Positions 7,359-17,121 are shown, numbered from the stretch's first letter. The stretch is 64,000 bases of DNA from Streptomyces sp. ISL-87 (GCF_018614095.1 NZ_JAGGOY010000012.1:1-64000); one strand, 5' to 3'. Numbers and translations are program-made. The notes: generated from the letters alone by a model not told the origin.

Positions 7359-9005
7359 GTGAACGGGGCGGCAAAGGGCGCCATCATCGGCGGGGTGTTC
7401 CTCGCGATGGTCGGCGGTGCCGGGTACGGGGTGTACGCGCTGGTCGGGGACGCCGGCGACGACAGCGGCAAGGGCCCGGGACAGGGCGCCGGCGGGGACA
7501 CCTCCGTCGTGGCGGCCAAGGGCAGCGGGCCCATCACCGGCAAGGAGGCGGCCCAGGCCGCCAAGGCCTTCCTCGCCGCCTGGGCGGCCGGGGACGAGCG
7601 GGCGGCCGCCGACCTGACGAACAACGCGCAGGCCGCGCAGTCGGCGGTGTCCGACTTCAAGTACAAGACGTACGTGACCAAGACGGTGATCACCCCGGGC
7701 AGGCAGGACGGCGCCACGGTCCCCTACAAGGTCGAGGCGGAGATCACGTACGAAGGCGTCACCAAACCCCTGGCGTACGAGTCGCAGTTGACCGTCGTGC
7801 GCGGGCTGACCAGCGGGAAGCCGCTCGTCGACTGGCAGGCCTCGGTGATCCACCCGCAGCTCCAGCAGGACGAGAAGCTGCGCGCGGGGGCGCCCGCCAG
7901 CCCGCCGGTCAAGGCCGTCGACCGCAACGGCGAGGAGCTGACCGTCGAGAAGTACCCCTCGCTGCGACTGGTCCTCGACGAGCTGCGGGAGACCTACGGC
8001 GGCAAGGCGGGCGGCAAGACGGGCGCGGAGGTGTGGATCGAGCCGGCCACCGCGAACGCGCCCAAGCGGACTCTGCTCACCCTGGTGGAGGGCGAGCCGA
8101 GCACCATCAAGACGTACCTGGACGCGAAGGCGCAGGCGGCGGCGGAGAAGGCGGTCGCCAAGTACCCGGAGTCCTCAGTGGTCGCCGTCCAGCCGAGCAA
8201 CGGGCACATCCTGGCCGTCGCGAACAACCGCAAGGACGGCTTCAACGCGGCGATGCAGGGCGCGCGCGCCCCCGGCTCGACGATGAAGATCGTGACGGCG
8301 GCGATGCTGCTCGACCGGGGCAAGGCGGCGGCCGACAAGCCCGCCGAGTGCGTCAAGGAGGCCTCCTGGGGCGGCCGTTCCTTCCACAATCTGGGCAACT
8401 TCGAGCTGCCCGGGGCGAGCTTCGCGACCAGCTTCGCCAAGTCCTGCAACACCGCCTTCATCAAGCAGATCGACGACGTCAAGGACGACTCGGCGCTGTC
8501 GAAGGAGGCCAGGGAGGTCTTCGGCATCGGCCTGGACTGGAAGACGGGCGTCAAGTCGGTGGACGGCAAGGTCCCCGAGGCCACGGGCGCGGAGGCGGCG
8601 GCCGCGTACATCGGGCAGGGCCAGATCACCATGAACCCGCTGAACGTCGCGTCCATCACGGCCACCGCGCGCAGCGGCCGGTTCCACCAGCCGGTGCTGG
8701 TCTCGCCGGAGCTCGACGGGCGCACGGTCGCCACGGCGCAGCGCCAGATGAAGTCGTCGGTGCGCCAGCAGCTGGTCTCCATGATGCGGCTGACGGCGAC
8801 CAGTGGGACGGGCGCGAACGCGATGCGGCCGGTCGGCGGCGACAAGGGCGCGAAGACCGGCTCGGCGGAGGTCGACGGCGCGGGCAGCCCGGACAGCTGG
8901 TTCACCGGCTTCAGCGATGACGTGGCCGCGGCCGCGATGGTCGAGGGCGGCGGGCACGGCGGCGACGCGGCGGGCCCGATCGTGGCGCAGGTGCTCAATT
9001 CCTGA
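7359..9005 (+). CDS. Penicillin-binding protein, NTF2-like plus transpeptidase
   Basis: A class B-type DD-transpeptidase that cross-links peptidoglycan outside the membrane. The 548-residue product has an N-terminal membrane anchor (residues about 5-28) and an MecA_N/NTF2-like domain (about 60-170). The transpeptidase domain follows with Ser307-Thr-Met-Lys310, Ser362-Cys-Asn364 and Lys499-Thr-Gly, which are all three active-site motifs. The GTG at 7359 has GGGGAGG 7 nt upstream, so the longer in-frame opening is not used. Its position before ssgE fits a sporulation-linked PBP in the same chromosomal neighbourhood of Streptomyces. That functional link is inference. Confidence 0.93.
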   Translation: MNGAAKGAIIGGVFLAMVGGAGYGVYALVGDAGDDSGKGPGQGAGGDTSVVAAKGSGPITGKEAAQAAKAFLAAWAAGDERAAADLTNNAQAAQSAVSDFKYKTYVTKTVITPGRQDGATVPYKVEAEITYEGVTKPLAYESQLTVVRGLTSGKPLVDWQASVIHPQLQQDEKLRAGAPASPPVKAVDRNGEELTVEKYPSLRLVLDELRETYGGKAGGKTGAEVWIEPATANAPKRTLLTLVEGEPSTIKTYLDAKAQAAAEKAVAKYPESSVVAVQPSNGHILAVANNRKDGFNAAMQGARAPGSTMKIVTAAMLLDRGKAAADKPAECVKEASWGGRSFHNLGNFELPGASFATSFAKSCNTAFIKQIDDVKDDSALSKEAREVFGIGLDWKTGVKSVDGKVPEATGAEAAAAYIGQGQITMNPLNVASITATARSGRFHQPVLVSPELDGRTVATAQRQMKSSVRQQLVSMMRLTATSGTGANAMRPVGGDKGAKTGSAEVDGAGSPDSWFTGFSDDVAAAAMVEGGGHGGDAAGPIVAQVLNS

Positions 9006-9026
9006 CGCGGGGACCGGTCCTGGCAT

Positions 9027-9032
9027 TAGCGT
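9027..9032 (+). promoter_or_regulatory. -10 box of predicted leaderless ybaK-type promoter
   Basis: TAGCGT sits exactly 6 nt before ATG 9039, with no Shine-Dalgarno between. It lies just after the PBP stop codon. Confidence 0.45.
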
Positions 9033-9038
9033 GCCGGT

Positions 9039-9509
9039 ATGACGACCACGCACCCGTTGTTCGCGAAAGCCCTGGCCGAGCTGGGGCTGGACGTGACCGT
9101 ACGCACCTTCCCGGACGGGACCCGCACCGCCGCCGAGGCGGCCGCCGCGATCGGCTGCGAGCTCAGCCAGATCGTCAAGTCGCTGATCTTCGCGGCGGAC
9201 GGGGTCCCGGTGCTGGTGCTGATGGACGGGGCCTCGCGCGTCGACGTGCAGGCGGTCCGCCGGGAACTCGGCGCGCAGAAGGTCACCCGGGCCGATGCCG
9301 CGCTGGTCCGGGAGACCACCGGCTACGCGATCGGCGGCGTCCCGCCCTTCGGGCACCGCACCCGCACCCGGGTCCTGGCGGACCGGTCCCTGCTGGCCCA
9401 CGACGTGGTCTGGGCGGCGGCCGGAACCCCGCACACGGTGTTCCCGATGCGGCCGGCCGAACTCATCACCCACGCGGGCGCGACCCCGGCCGACGTCCGG
9501 GAACGCTGA
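9039..9509 (+). CDS. YbaK/EbsC-type aminoacyl-tRNA deacylase
   Basis: YbaK/ProX-family proteins hydrolyse mischarged aminoacyl-tRNAs in trans. The 156-residue product covers the whole domain. QIVKSLIF carries the conserved Lys, and the family signature GYAIGGVPPFGH and the C-terminal AAAGTPHTVFPM segment are present. Which amino acid it edits cannot be told from sequence. It follows the PBP after 33 nt but appears to have its own leaderless promoter. Confidence 0.9.
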   Translation: MTTTHPLFAKALAELGLDVTVRTFPDGTRTAAEAAAAIGCELSQIVKSLIFAADGVPVLVLMDGASRVDVQAVRRELGAQKVTRADAALVRETTGYAIGGVPPFGHRTRTRVLADRSLLAHDVVWAAAGTPHTVFPMRPAELITHAGATPADVRER

Positions 9510-9521
9510 CCCGCCGGGGCC

Positions 9522-9622
9522 GCCGCGCCGGACCGGGCGTCGCGGCGGACCGGGCGCCGCGCCGGACCGGGCGCCGCGCCGGACCGGGCGCCGCGCCGCC
9601 TGGGCCGCCGCGCCGGACGGGG
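9522..9622. repeat. 17-bp tandem repeat, about six copies
   Basis: The unit gccgcgccggaccgggc is repeated about 5.9 times between the convergent deacylase and serine-hydrolase genes. Units 1, 3 and 4 are identical and the others differ at a few positions. It is non-coding, and its period of 17 is not a multiple of 3. Confidence 0.85.
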
Positions 9623-10834
9623 TCAGAGCGAGGCGCGGACCGCCCGGACCAAGGCCTGTGCCCGCGGGTCGGCGGTGACCGACTTGGCCAGGCCGTTGGT
9701 GACGTAGCCGAAGCCGATCCCGGCCTCCGGGTCCGCGAAGCCCAGCGAGCCGCCGCGCCCCGGGTGCCCGAAGGAGGCCGGGGACAGCAGCGGGGACGCC
9801 GGGCCGTGCAGCATGTATCCCGGCCCGAAGCGGGTGTTCACCACCAGAACCCGGTCCGGCCCCGCCGAGAGTTCGCGGGACGCCAGGGCCGCCGTCTCGG
9901 GCGTGAACAGGCGGCTGCCGTCCTGCGTGTCGCCGAGCGTGGCCGCGTAGAACCCGGCCAGGGCGCGGGCCGTGCCGATGCCCGCCGAGGCCGGCAGCTC
10001 CGCCGCCCGGTACGCGGGGTCGTTCTCGTCCGGGAGGGGATCGATCGCCGCGAAAGCCCGCCGGGTGAGGGAGTCGGGGTCCGCGTAGGCATCCGAAACG
10101 TTTCTGCGCGGGCGCAGCTTCAGCCCGCCCGCGGCCTCCGGCGGATCGACGGGGGCCACCCGGCCCACCCGCCCCGCCGCGGCCTCCGTCTCGGGAAGGC
10201 CGATCCAGAAGTCCAGCCCCAGCGGGCCCGTGACCTCCTGCGCCAGCCACTTCCCGAGCGAGGCCCCGGTCACCCGCAGCACCAGCTCCGACAGCAGCCA
10301 GCTGAACGTCTGCGCGTGATAGCCGTGCGCGGTGCCCGGCTCCCAGTACGCCGCCTGCTCGGCGACCGCGCGCGCCCCGGACGTCCCGTCCGCGGCCTCC
10401 GCCGCGGTCAGGCTCCGGTCCAGCGCCGGGACCCCGGCCCGGTGCGCGAGCAGGTCGCGGACCAGCGTCCGCTCCTTGCCGCCCGCCTTGAACTCCGGCC
10501 AGTACGCCGCCACCGGCGCGTCCAGGTCCAGCAGGCCCCGCTGGCTCAGCAGCAGCGGTACCGCGGCCGCCACGCCCTTGGTGGCCGAGCGGACGACCTG
10601 CGCCGTACCGGCCACCCAGGGGTCGGCCCCATCGGCGGCGTCCGCGTCCGCGGCCGCGCCCGCATCCGCCGCGCCCGCATCCGCGTCCTTCGTACCGGCC
10701 CACAGGTCCACGACCCGCCGCCCGTCCCGGTACACGGCGACCGCCGCGCCCCGGTCCCCGAGCACCTCGAAGTTGCGTACGAAAGCTTCGCGGACGGCCT
10801 CGTAGCCCTCCGCCACCTCACCCTGGATGTTCAC
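9623..10834 (-). CDS. Serine hydrolase of the beta-lactamase class C / esterase family
   Basis: A 403-residue cytoplasmic penicillin-recognising-fold hydrolase, probably an esterase (EstB type). Visible are the nucleophile motif Ser-Ala-Thr-Lys in VVRSATKG, a Tyr-x-Ala triad (GYHAQTFSW), and HPGRGG, which stands in for the KTG motif near the C-terminus. No signal peptide is present, which argues against a secreted beta-lactamase. The GTG at 10834 has GGAG 5 nt upstream. An Ala/Asp-rich low-complexity insert (DADAGAADAGAAADADAAD) lies near residue 60. Substrate unknown. Confidence 0.87.
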   Translation of the reverse strand: MNIQGEVAEGYEAVREAFVRNFEVLGDRGAAVAVYRDGRRVVDLWAGTKDADAGAADAGAAADADAADGADPWVAGTAQVVRSATKGVAAAVPLLLSQRGLLDLDAPVAAYWPEFKAGGKERTLVRDLLAHRAGVPALDRSLTAAEAADGTSGARAVAEQAAYWEPGTAHGYHAQTFSWLLSELVLRVTGASLGKWLAQEVTGPLGLDFWIGLPETEAAAGRVGRVAPVDPPEAAGGLKLRPRRNVSDAYADPDSLTRRAFAAIDPLPDENDPAYRAAELPASAGIGTARALAGFYAATLGDTQDGSRLFTPETAALASRELSAGPDRVLVVNTRFGPGYMLHGPASPLLSPASFGHPGRGGSLGFADPEAGIGFGYVTNGLAKSVTADPRAQALVRAVRASL

Positions 10835-10872
10835 GAGCGCTCCAACAATCAACGTCGCACTCTTATGCCGCC

Positions 10873-11672
<800 letters not shown>

Positions 11673-11676
<4 letters not shown>

Positions 11677-12434
11677 AGTGTCCAGCCCATCAGACAGACG
11701 GCGAGGGCCGTCACCGGGAATGCGGCCGCGTACGCCCACTGGGCGCGCGTTGCCGCGACTTCGTCGATCACCGGCATCGAGCCGGTATAGCCGCGGCTGA
11801 CCATCGCGAGGTAGACCCGCTCGCCGCGCTCGTAGGAGCGGATGAAGAGTGCGCCGGCCGTCTTGGCCAGCACCCCCCAGTGCCGGATACCGCGGGCCTC
11901 GAACCCGCGCGAGCGGCGGGCGATCGACATCCGGCGCAGCTCGTCGGTGATGACGTCCCCGTAGCGGATCATGAACGAGGCGATCTGTACCAGCAGCGGC
12001 GGCAGCTTCAGCCGCTGAAGGCCCAGCAGCAGCGCCCGCAGCTCGGTCGTCGAGGCCAGCAGCACGGAGGCGGCGACCCCGAGCGTGCCCTTGGCCAGCA
12101 CGTTCCAGGCGCCCCACAGGCCGGAGACGCTCAGCGACATCCCCAGGACCTCGACGCGCTCGCCCTCCGCCACGAAGGGCATCAGCACGGCGAACACCAC
12201 GAAGGGGACCTCGATCAGCAGCCTCCGCAGCAGGAACCCGGCCGGAATCCGGGCCGCCGCGGCGACCGCCGCGATGAGGACGGCGTAGAGGCCGAAGGCC
12301 CACACCGCCTCGCGCGGGGTGGACACCACGACCAGGACGAAGGCGAAGGTGGCGGCGAGCTTGCAGTGCGCGGGGAGCTCGTGCACCGGCGAGTGCCCGT
12401 GCCGGAAGAGCTTGTGGGCGTGGCCTGCGCCCAT
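11673..12434 (-). CDS. ECF metal transporter transmembrane component (CbiQ/NikQ)
   Basis: The 253-residue T-component couples the ATPase to the substrate-binding subunit. It has about five hydrophobic segments and the two cytoplasmic coupling-helix motifs of the family, here seen as RRMSIARRSRGFEARG and the YERGERVYLAMVSRGYTG region. A His-rich start (GHAHKLFRHGHSPVH) precedes the first helix. The ATG at 12434 lies 1 nt after the stop of the M/N gene, and GTGA overlap links it to the ATPase gene. Confidence 0.92.
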
Positions 12435-12435
12435 C

Positions 12436-13497
12436 TCAGAGCACCGGGGAGGTGGTGGAGGCGGCCGTGAGCTCGTCCGTGCGGCGGCGGCGCACCGTCC
12501 AGAAGATCCCGGTGCCCGCGACGACGGTCGCACCGACGCCGATGACACCGGCGAGGCCGCCGGAGAGACGGGCGTCGGAGACGTCCTTGACGCTGTAGTC
12601 GGCCAGCGGGGAGTCGGCGGCCGCGTGCTCCTTCACCTTCTGGTCGATGCCCTGGTCGGCGGCGACCTTTTCCAGGCCGTCGGGGCTGGCGGAGGCGTAG
12701 TAGGAGACGAAGCCGGCCAGTACGAGGGCCGTGACCAGGCCGGTGGCCCACACCTTCTTGGTGGAGCGGGCGGAACGGGCCACAACGGCCACCGGCGCCG
12801 CGGCCGGCGCGTCCACGAGCACGCCGCCCACGCGCAGCTTCAGCGGCGTGGCCAGTCCGCGCGCCCCGTGCACCAGGTCCGGCCGTACGGCGAGCACGGC
12901 GCCCACGGTCGCCGCGGTGATGGCCGCCTCGCCGATGCCGATGAGCACGTGGACGCCGACCATGGCGGTGAACACCTTGCCGGGCGGGACGTCGGTGGTG
13001 CCGCCGATGGCGTAGAGGAGGGTGAACATGACGGCCGCGCCGGGCACCGAGAGCAGCGCCCCGGCGAAGGCGGCGACGGTGGTCGAGCGACGGGTGCCGG
13101 GCAGCAGCCGCAGCAGCCCGCGGAAGACGGCGTAGGCGACGACCACGGTCACGACGGCCATGTTCATGACGTTCACGCCGAGGGCGGTCAGGCCTCCGTC
13201 GGCGAACAGGATGCCCTGCATGAGCAGCACCACGGACACGCACAGCACCCCCGTACAGGGGCCGACGAGGATCGCGGCGAGCGCCCCGCCCAGCAGGTGG
13301 CCGCTGGTGCCGGCGGCAACGGGGAAGTTCAGCATCTGCACGGCGAAGATGAAGGCGGCGACGAGGCCCGCGAGCGGCGCGGTGCGTTCGTCAAGTTCCC
13401 GGCGGGCGCCACGGAGGCTGAGGGCCACCGCACCGGCGGCTGCGACGCCTGCGGCCATGGAGACGGGGGCGTCGATGAAGCCGTCGGGTACGTGCAT
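12436..13497 (-). CDS. ECF nickel/cobalt importer substrate subunit, CbiM/NikM fused to PDGLE (N) domain
   Basis: The S-component binds the metal through its extreme N-terminus (Met1-His2-Val-Pro-Asp) and conserved helices. The first about 220 residues are CbiM/NikM with GTSGHLLGG and NVMNMA. After a linker, residues about 245-335 form a PDGLE (CbiN/NikN-like) part with two helices, containing the diagnostic SPDGLEKVA. The 353-residue length fits such M-N fusions. Sequence of the M domain alone cannot separate nickel from cobalt. The upstream Nur-like box and the lack of a B12 riboswitch favour nickel. Confidence 0.92.
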   Translation of the reverse strand: MHVPDGFIDAPVSMAAGVAAAGAVALSLRGARRELDERTAPLAGLVAAFIFAVQMLNFPVAAGTSGHLLGGALAAILVGPCTGVLCVSVVLLMQGILFADGGLTALGVNVMNMAVVTVVVAYAVFRGLLRLLPGTRRSTTVAAFAGALLSVPGAAVMFTLLYAIGGTTDVPPGKVFTAMVGVHVLIGIGEAAITAATVGAVLAVRPDLVHGARGLATPLKLRVGGVLVDAPAAAPVAVVARSARSTKKVWATGLVTALVLAGFVSYYASASPDGLEKVAADQGIDQKVKEHAAADSPLADYSVKDVSDARLSGGLAGVIGVGATVVAGTGIFWTVRRRRTDELTAASTTSPVL

Positions 13498-13541
13498 GGG
13501 CTGCTCCGCTTCCTGCGGTGGGCGTACGGTCGATCACTGAA

Positions 13542-13558
13542 TCTTGAGCCGTTCAAGA
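13542..13558. promoter_or_regulatory. Inverted repeat at the start of the metal-transporter leader
   Basis: TCTTGA-GCCGT-TCAAGA is a perfect 6-bp inverted repeat. It abuts the predicted -10 of the importer operon on its downstream side. It may be a second operator or a leader hairpin. Confidence 0.35.
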
Positions 13559-13586
13559 ATAGGGCCTACTTGCAAATGGTTGGCAA
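13556..13586 (-). promoter_or_regulatory. Predicted promoter of the M-Q-O importer operon
   Basis: On the minus strand, TTGCCA (13586-13581) and TATTCT (13561-13556) are separated by 19 nt, an acceptable if long spacer. The -35 lies inside the Nur-like box, so bound repressor would block polymerase. Confidence 0.4.
13570..13586. promoter_or_regulatory. Nur (nickel-responsive Fur-family) box candidate
   Basis: TTGCAA-ATGGT-TGGCAA matches the published Streptomyces Nur-box pattern tTGCaa-N5-ttGCAA at all but one position, with exact 5-nt spacing. It overlaps the -35 of the importer operon. Nur is a nickel-loaded repressor, so the transporter is likely induced under nickel limitation. Confidence 0.6.
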
Positions 13587-13685
13587 GAGCGCGGGTGCCC
13601 CAAGTAGGACCACGCGGATTCGGGGGAATATGTGCGAGGCTGGGGGAGATACGGACGTATACGTTCCGATCGAGGAGTCTTGTCG

Positions 13686-14108
13686 ATGTCAGCGACCGCC
13701 GAGAATCCCCCCGCCCCGACCGCCGGCGCGCGTGCGGCCGCCACCGCAACCGCCTCCCCGACCGCCGTCGAGGAGCGGGTCCGTGCCCGCGTGATCACCG
13801 ACGATCCGCTCTACCGGACGATCCCGGTCGCCCTCCGTTTCGCCCCCGCCGAGCCGCTGGCCGTACGGATCGTCTTCCCCGCGGGCCTCTCCCCCGAGGG
13901 CACCGACAACGAGTGGGTCTTCCCCCGCGCCCTGCTGGAGGCCGGCCTGCTCGCCCCGACGGGAACCGGTGACGTACGCATCTGGCCCTGCGGCCGCGTC
14001 CAGGCGGTCGTCGAGTTCCACTCCCCCGAGGGCGTCGCCGTGGTCCAGTTCGACATCGCCGCGCTCCGCCGCTTCCTGCGCCGCACGTACGCCGCTGCCA
14101 CCCGGTAG
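13686..14108 (+). CDS. ssgE: SsgA-like sporulation/cell-division regulator (SALP), probably SsgE
   Basis: SALPs are small actinomycete proteins that time septation and spore maturation. The 140-residue product has the core fold: RARVITDDPLYRTIPVALRF, then DPLAV-like AVRIVFPAG, EWVFPRALLEAGL, GDVRIWPC and EFHSPEGVAVVQF. The start at ATG 13686 has GAGGAG 9 nt upstream. The Ala/Thr/Pro-rich first 30 residues are longer than in SsgB. Assignment to SsgE rests on the neighbouring PBP-pmt-rsmI order, which I associate with ssgE in S. coelicolor. The SALP family call itself is firm. Confidence 0.85.
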   Translation: MSATAENPPAPTAGARAAATATASPTAVEERVRARVITDDPLYRTIPVALRFAPAEPLAVRIVFPAGLSPEGTDNEWVFPRALLEAGLLAPTGTGDVRIWPCGRVQAVVEFHSPEGVAVVQFDIAALRRFLRRTYAAATR

Positions 14109-14116
14109 GAGCAACG

Positions 14117-14160
14117 GGACCGGCCCCGCCCCACCTGGTCGGGTGGGACGGGGCCGGTCC
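14117..14160. terminator. Strong bidirectional terminator between ssgE and the MMPL gene
   Basis: A near-perfect hairpin with arms of 18-19 bp (GGACCGGCCCCG...CGGGGCCGGTCC ends) and a 6-nt TGGTCG loop lies 8 nt after the ssgE stop. It faces the convergent MMPL gene. Confidence 0.85.
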
Positions 14161-14185
14161 GTTCATGCAGCGGGAGCGGAGCAGG

Positions 14186-16393
14186 TCAGGCGGTGACCAG
14201 CTCGCGGTCCTTGTCCGGGCCCTCCTTCGACGGGGAGGAGCCCTCAAGGTGCTTGCGCAGGCTCTCGCCCTCCACGTCCACGTTCGGCAGGAGCCGGTCG
14301 AGCCAGCCCGGCAGCCACCAGGCCTTGTGGCCGAGCAGTGCGAGCACCGCCGGGACGATGGCCATGCGGACCACGAAGGCGTCGAAGAAGACCGCGGTCG
14401 CGAGACCGAAGCCGATCATCTTGACCATCTGCTCGCTGGACCCGATGAAGCCCGAGAACACCGCGATCATGATGACGGCGGCGGCCACGACCACCCGCGC
14501 GCTGTACTGGAAGCCGGTCACCACGGCCTGGCCCGGCCGCTCTCCCTGGACGTACGCCTCACGCATGCGGGTGACCAGGAAGACCTCGTAGTCCATGGCC
14601 AGACCGAAGACCACACCCACCATGAAGATCGGCATCATCGACATGATCGGACCGGTCTGCTCGACACCGAAGAGCGAGCCGAGCCAGCCCCACTGGAAGA
14701 CCGCGACGACCGCGCCGAGGGCCGCGACGACCGAGAGCAGGAAGCCGAGGGCCGCCTTGAGCGGGACCAGGATCGAGCGGAAGACCAGCATCAGGAGCAG
14801 GAACGCGAGGCCGACCACCAGCGTCAGGTAGGGCAGCAGCGCGTCGTTCATCTTCTGCGAGAAGTCGATGTTCACCGCGGTCTGGCCGCTGACGAGCACG
14901 TCCTTCCCGTTGCCCTCGCGGATCTTGTGGACCAGGTCCTCGGTCTCCACGGAGGACGGGCGGTCCCTCGGGATGACGTTGATGATCGAGGCGTCCTTGG
15001 CCTCGTTCTGCATCGGCGGGGTGACCGCGGCCACGCCCTCCAGGCCCTTGATCCGCTCGACCGTGGCGTCGGCGAGCGCCTTGTCGCCGTCCACGACCAC
15101 CATCAGCGGGCCGTTGAAGCCGGGGCCGAACCCGTCGGAGAGCAGGTCGTACGCCTTGCGCTGGCTGGTGGACACCGGCTTGGAGCCGTCATCCGGCAGG
15201 CCCATCTCCAGCTTGCTCGCCGGGATCGCGATCGCGCCGAGGCCGATCACACCGGCCAGCAGGACCATGACCGGGCGGCGCAGGACGAAGCGGGCCCAGC
15301 GGGTGCCGCCGTTGGGCTTGGGCTCGGCGCCTTCCGGGGTGACCTTGCCCTTGCCGAACAGCTTGCTCTTCTTGCCGGCCGGCAGGACCGTGCGGCCCGC
15401 GAAGCCCAGCATGGCCGGGACCAGGGTGAGCGCGACGAGCACGGCGATGACCACCGTGCCGGCGGCCGCGAAGCCCATCTTGGACAGCATCGGGATGTTG
15501 ACGACGGCCAGGCCCACCAGGGCGATGACCACGGTCAGGCCGGCGAACACGACCGCGGAGCCCGCGGTTCCGACGGCCCGGCCGGCCGCCTCGTCACGCT
15601 CGCGGCCCTCGGCGAGCTCCGCGCGGTAGCGGGAGACGATGAAGAGCCCGTAGTCGATGCCGACGGCGAGGCCGATCATCATCGCGAGGGTGGAGGTGGT
15701 GGTGCCGAGGTCCAGCGCGTTGGCCAGCGCGGCGATCGAGGAGACACCGATGCCCACGCCGATCAGCGCGGTCAGCAGCGGCAACCCGGCCGCTATCAGC
15801 GAGCCGAAGGTGATGATCAGGACGACCGCCGCGACGAGGATGCCGACGACCTCACCGGGACCGGACTTGGGCGCCGCGATCAGCGCGTCGCCGCCGATCT
15901 CGACGGTCAGCCCGGCGGCCTGGGCGTCCTTGCCGGACTCCTTCAGCGCGTCGCGGGTCTTGTCGGTCAGCTCCATGCCGCTGACCTTGTACTTGGTGCT
16001 GATGTAGGCGGTCGTGCCGTCCTGGCTGATCGCCTGCGACTCGTACGGGTCGTCGACCGAGGCGATCTGGTCGGCGCCCGCGCCGCCCTTCAGACCCGAG
16101 ATGATCTTCTCGACCTCGGTCTTGGTGCCGGGGTCAGTCACCTTGGCGCCGGCCGGTGCCTTGATGACGATACGGGCGGTGGCGCCGTCGGCGGCCATCC
16201 CCGGGAAGCGTTGTTCCAGCAGGTCGAAGGCCTTCTGGGCCTCCGTGCCGGGTATCGAGAACGAGCCGGAGCTGGGCGCCGGCGCGGTCGCCGCGCCCAA
16301 GATGGCGGCGAACAGCAGCGCCACCCAGGCGAGGGCGACGAGGCGGCGGCGCCGGAAGGCGCCCCTGCCGAGCCGGTAGAGGAAGGTGGCCAC
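14186..16393 (-). CDS. MMPL/RND family membrane transporter
   Basis: A 735-residue proton-driven exporter of the MMPL family, whose members move lipids or drugs across the membrane. Predicted topology is typical: helix 1 near residues 17-37, a periplasmic loop to about 180, a five-helix block with the GIDYGLF and MIGLAVG motifs, a second loop, and a second block containing GLAMDYEVFLVTRMRE. The C-terminal tail is charged. The family member and cargo cannot be told. It lies 104 nt downstream of a TetR gene on the same strand, which suggests efflux controlled by that repressor. Confidence 0.92.
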   Translation of the reverse strand: MATFLYRLGRGAFRRRRLVALAWVALLFAAILGAATAPAPSSGSFSIPGTEAQKAFDLLEQRFPGMAADGATARIVIKAPAGAKVTDPGTKTEVEKIISGLKGGAGADQIASVDDPYESQAISQDGTTAYISTKYKVSGMELTDKTRDALKESGKDAQAAGLTVEIGGDALIAAPKSGPGEVVGILVAAVVLIITFGSLIAAGLPLLTALIGVGIGVSSIAALANALDLGTTTSTLAMMIGLAVGIDYGLFIVSRYRAELAEGRERDEAAGRAVGTAGSAVVFAGLTVVIALVGLAVVNIPMLSKMGFAAAGTVVIAVLVALTLVPAMLGFAGRTVLPAGKKSKLFGKGKVTPEGAEPKPNGGTRWARFVLRRPVMVLLAGVIGLGAIAIPASKLEMGLPDDGSKPVSTSQRKAYDLLSDGFGPGFNGPLMVVVDGDKALADATVERIKGLEGVAAVTPPMQNEAKDASIINVIPRDRPSSVETEDLVHKIREGNGKDVLVSGQTAVNIDFSQKMNDALLPYLTLVVGLAFLLLMLVFRSILVPLKAALGFLLSVVAALGAVVAVFQWGWLGSLFGVEQTGPIMSMMPIFMVGVVFGLAMDYEVFLVTRMREAYVQGERPGQAVVTGFQYSARVVVAAAVIMIAVFSGFIGSSEQMVKMIGFGLATAVFFDAFVVRMAIVPAVLALLGHKAWWLPGWLDRLLPNVDVEGESLRKHLEGSSPSKEGPDKDRELVTA

Positions 16394-16497
16394 GTCGGTG
16401 GTTCTCCCGTTCAGGTCGTGGGATGGATCCGGGATGGATCAGGGCATGGAAAGCCGGCCCGACGACGAGAGCGGCGTGTCAGGAGCAGCGGTGAGAC

Positions 16498-17088
16498 TCA
16501 GACGCCGAGGGCGGGGAAGACCACGGCGTCGATGAACCGACCGAGGAAGGTCCGGTCGACGGACCGGTCCTCGATCAGCGGGAGCGAGATGAACGCCCCG
16601 ATGAGCATGTGCGGTACGAAGTCCAGGGCCGGACAGTCCGGAGCGATCTCGCCCCGGTCCACCGCCCGCTGGAGCATCACCTGCAAGCCGGTGATCTCCG
16701 GGTCGACCAGCAGGTCCCGCAGTGCCTTGTGAAGCTCCGGGCTCGCGTGGACGGCGTGGGCCAGGCCCCGCATCAGCGCGGTGTCCTTGGCCATCTGCGC
16801 GTCGTCCGAGCGCTCGACCATGAGCGCGAAGTCCCCGCGCAGGCTGCCCGTGTCGATCTCCCGGAGGGAGACCGGCTGGGTGCAGCGCAGGGCCCTGGCG
16901 ACCAGCTCCGGCTTGCTCCCCCACTGGCGGTAGAGGGTGGCCTTGCTGGACTTCGTACGCGCCGCGACCGCGTCCATGGTCAGTGCCTCGTAGCCGACCT
17001 CACGGAGCAGGTCGAGGACCGCCCCGTGGAGTTCGGCTTCCCGCTCGGGGGTGATCCGGCTGCGTCGCGACGAGACCTCGTCGATCAT
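16498..17088 (-). CDS. TetR family repressor of the MMPL pump
   Basis: A 196-residue regulator with an N-terminal helix-turn-helix (ITPEREAELHGAVLDLLREVGYEALTMDAVAARTKSSKATLYRQW, positions about 12-56) and a TetR-type ligand domain. The start at ATG 17088 is chosen because GGGAGG lies 9 nt upstream. An ATG 24 nt earlier has no ribosome site. Two palindromes sit just upstream and are the natural operators. It precedes the pump gene on the same strand, so autoregulation and pump control are likely. The ligand is unknown. Confidence 0.9.
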   Translation of the reverse strand: MIDEVSSRRSRITPEREAELHGAVLDLLREVGYEALTMDAVAARTKSSKATLYRQWGSKPELVARALRCTQPVSLREIDTGSLRGDFALMVERSDDAQMAKDTALMRGLAHAVHASPELHKALRDLLVDPEITGLQVMLQRAVDRGEIAPDCPALDFVPHMLIGAFISLPLIEDRSVDRTFLGRFIDAVVFPALGV

Positions 17089-17121
17089 CTTCGCGCACCT
17101 CCCATCAGACATCGCCCCCGA

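Noticed and set aside
8175..10703. 842-codon minus frame over the PBP and YbaK genes
   Set aside because: It is antisense to two well-supported genes. The protein is typical GC-bias shadow.
13498..13685. Cobalamin riboswitch upstream of the M-Q-O operon
   Set aside because: The leader is only about 60 nt from the predicted promoter and lacks a B12-box-like GCCACTG.
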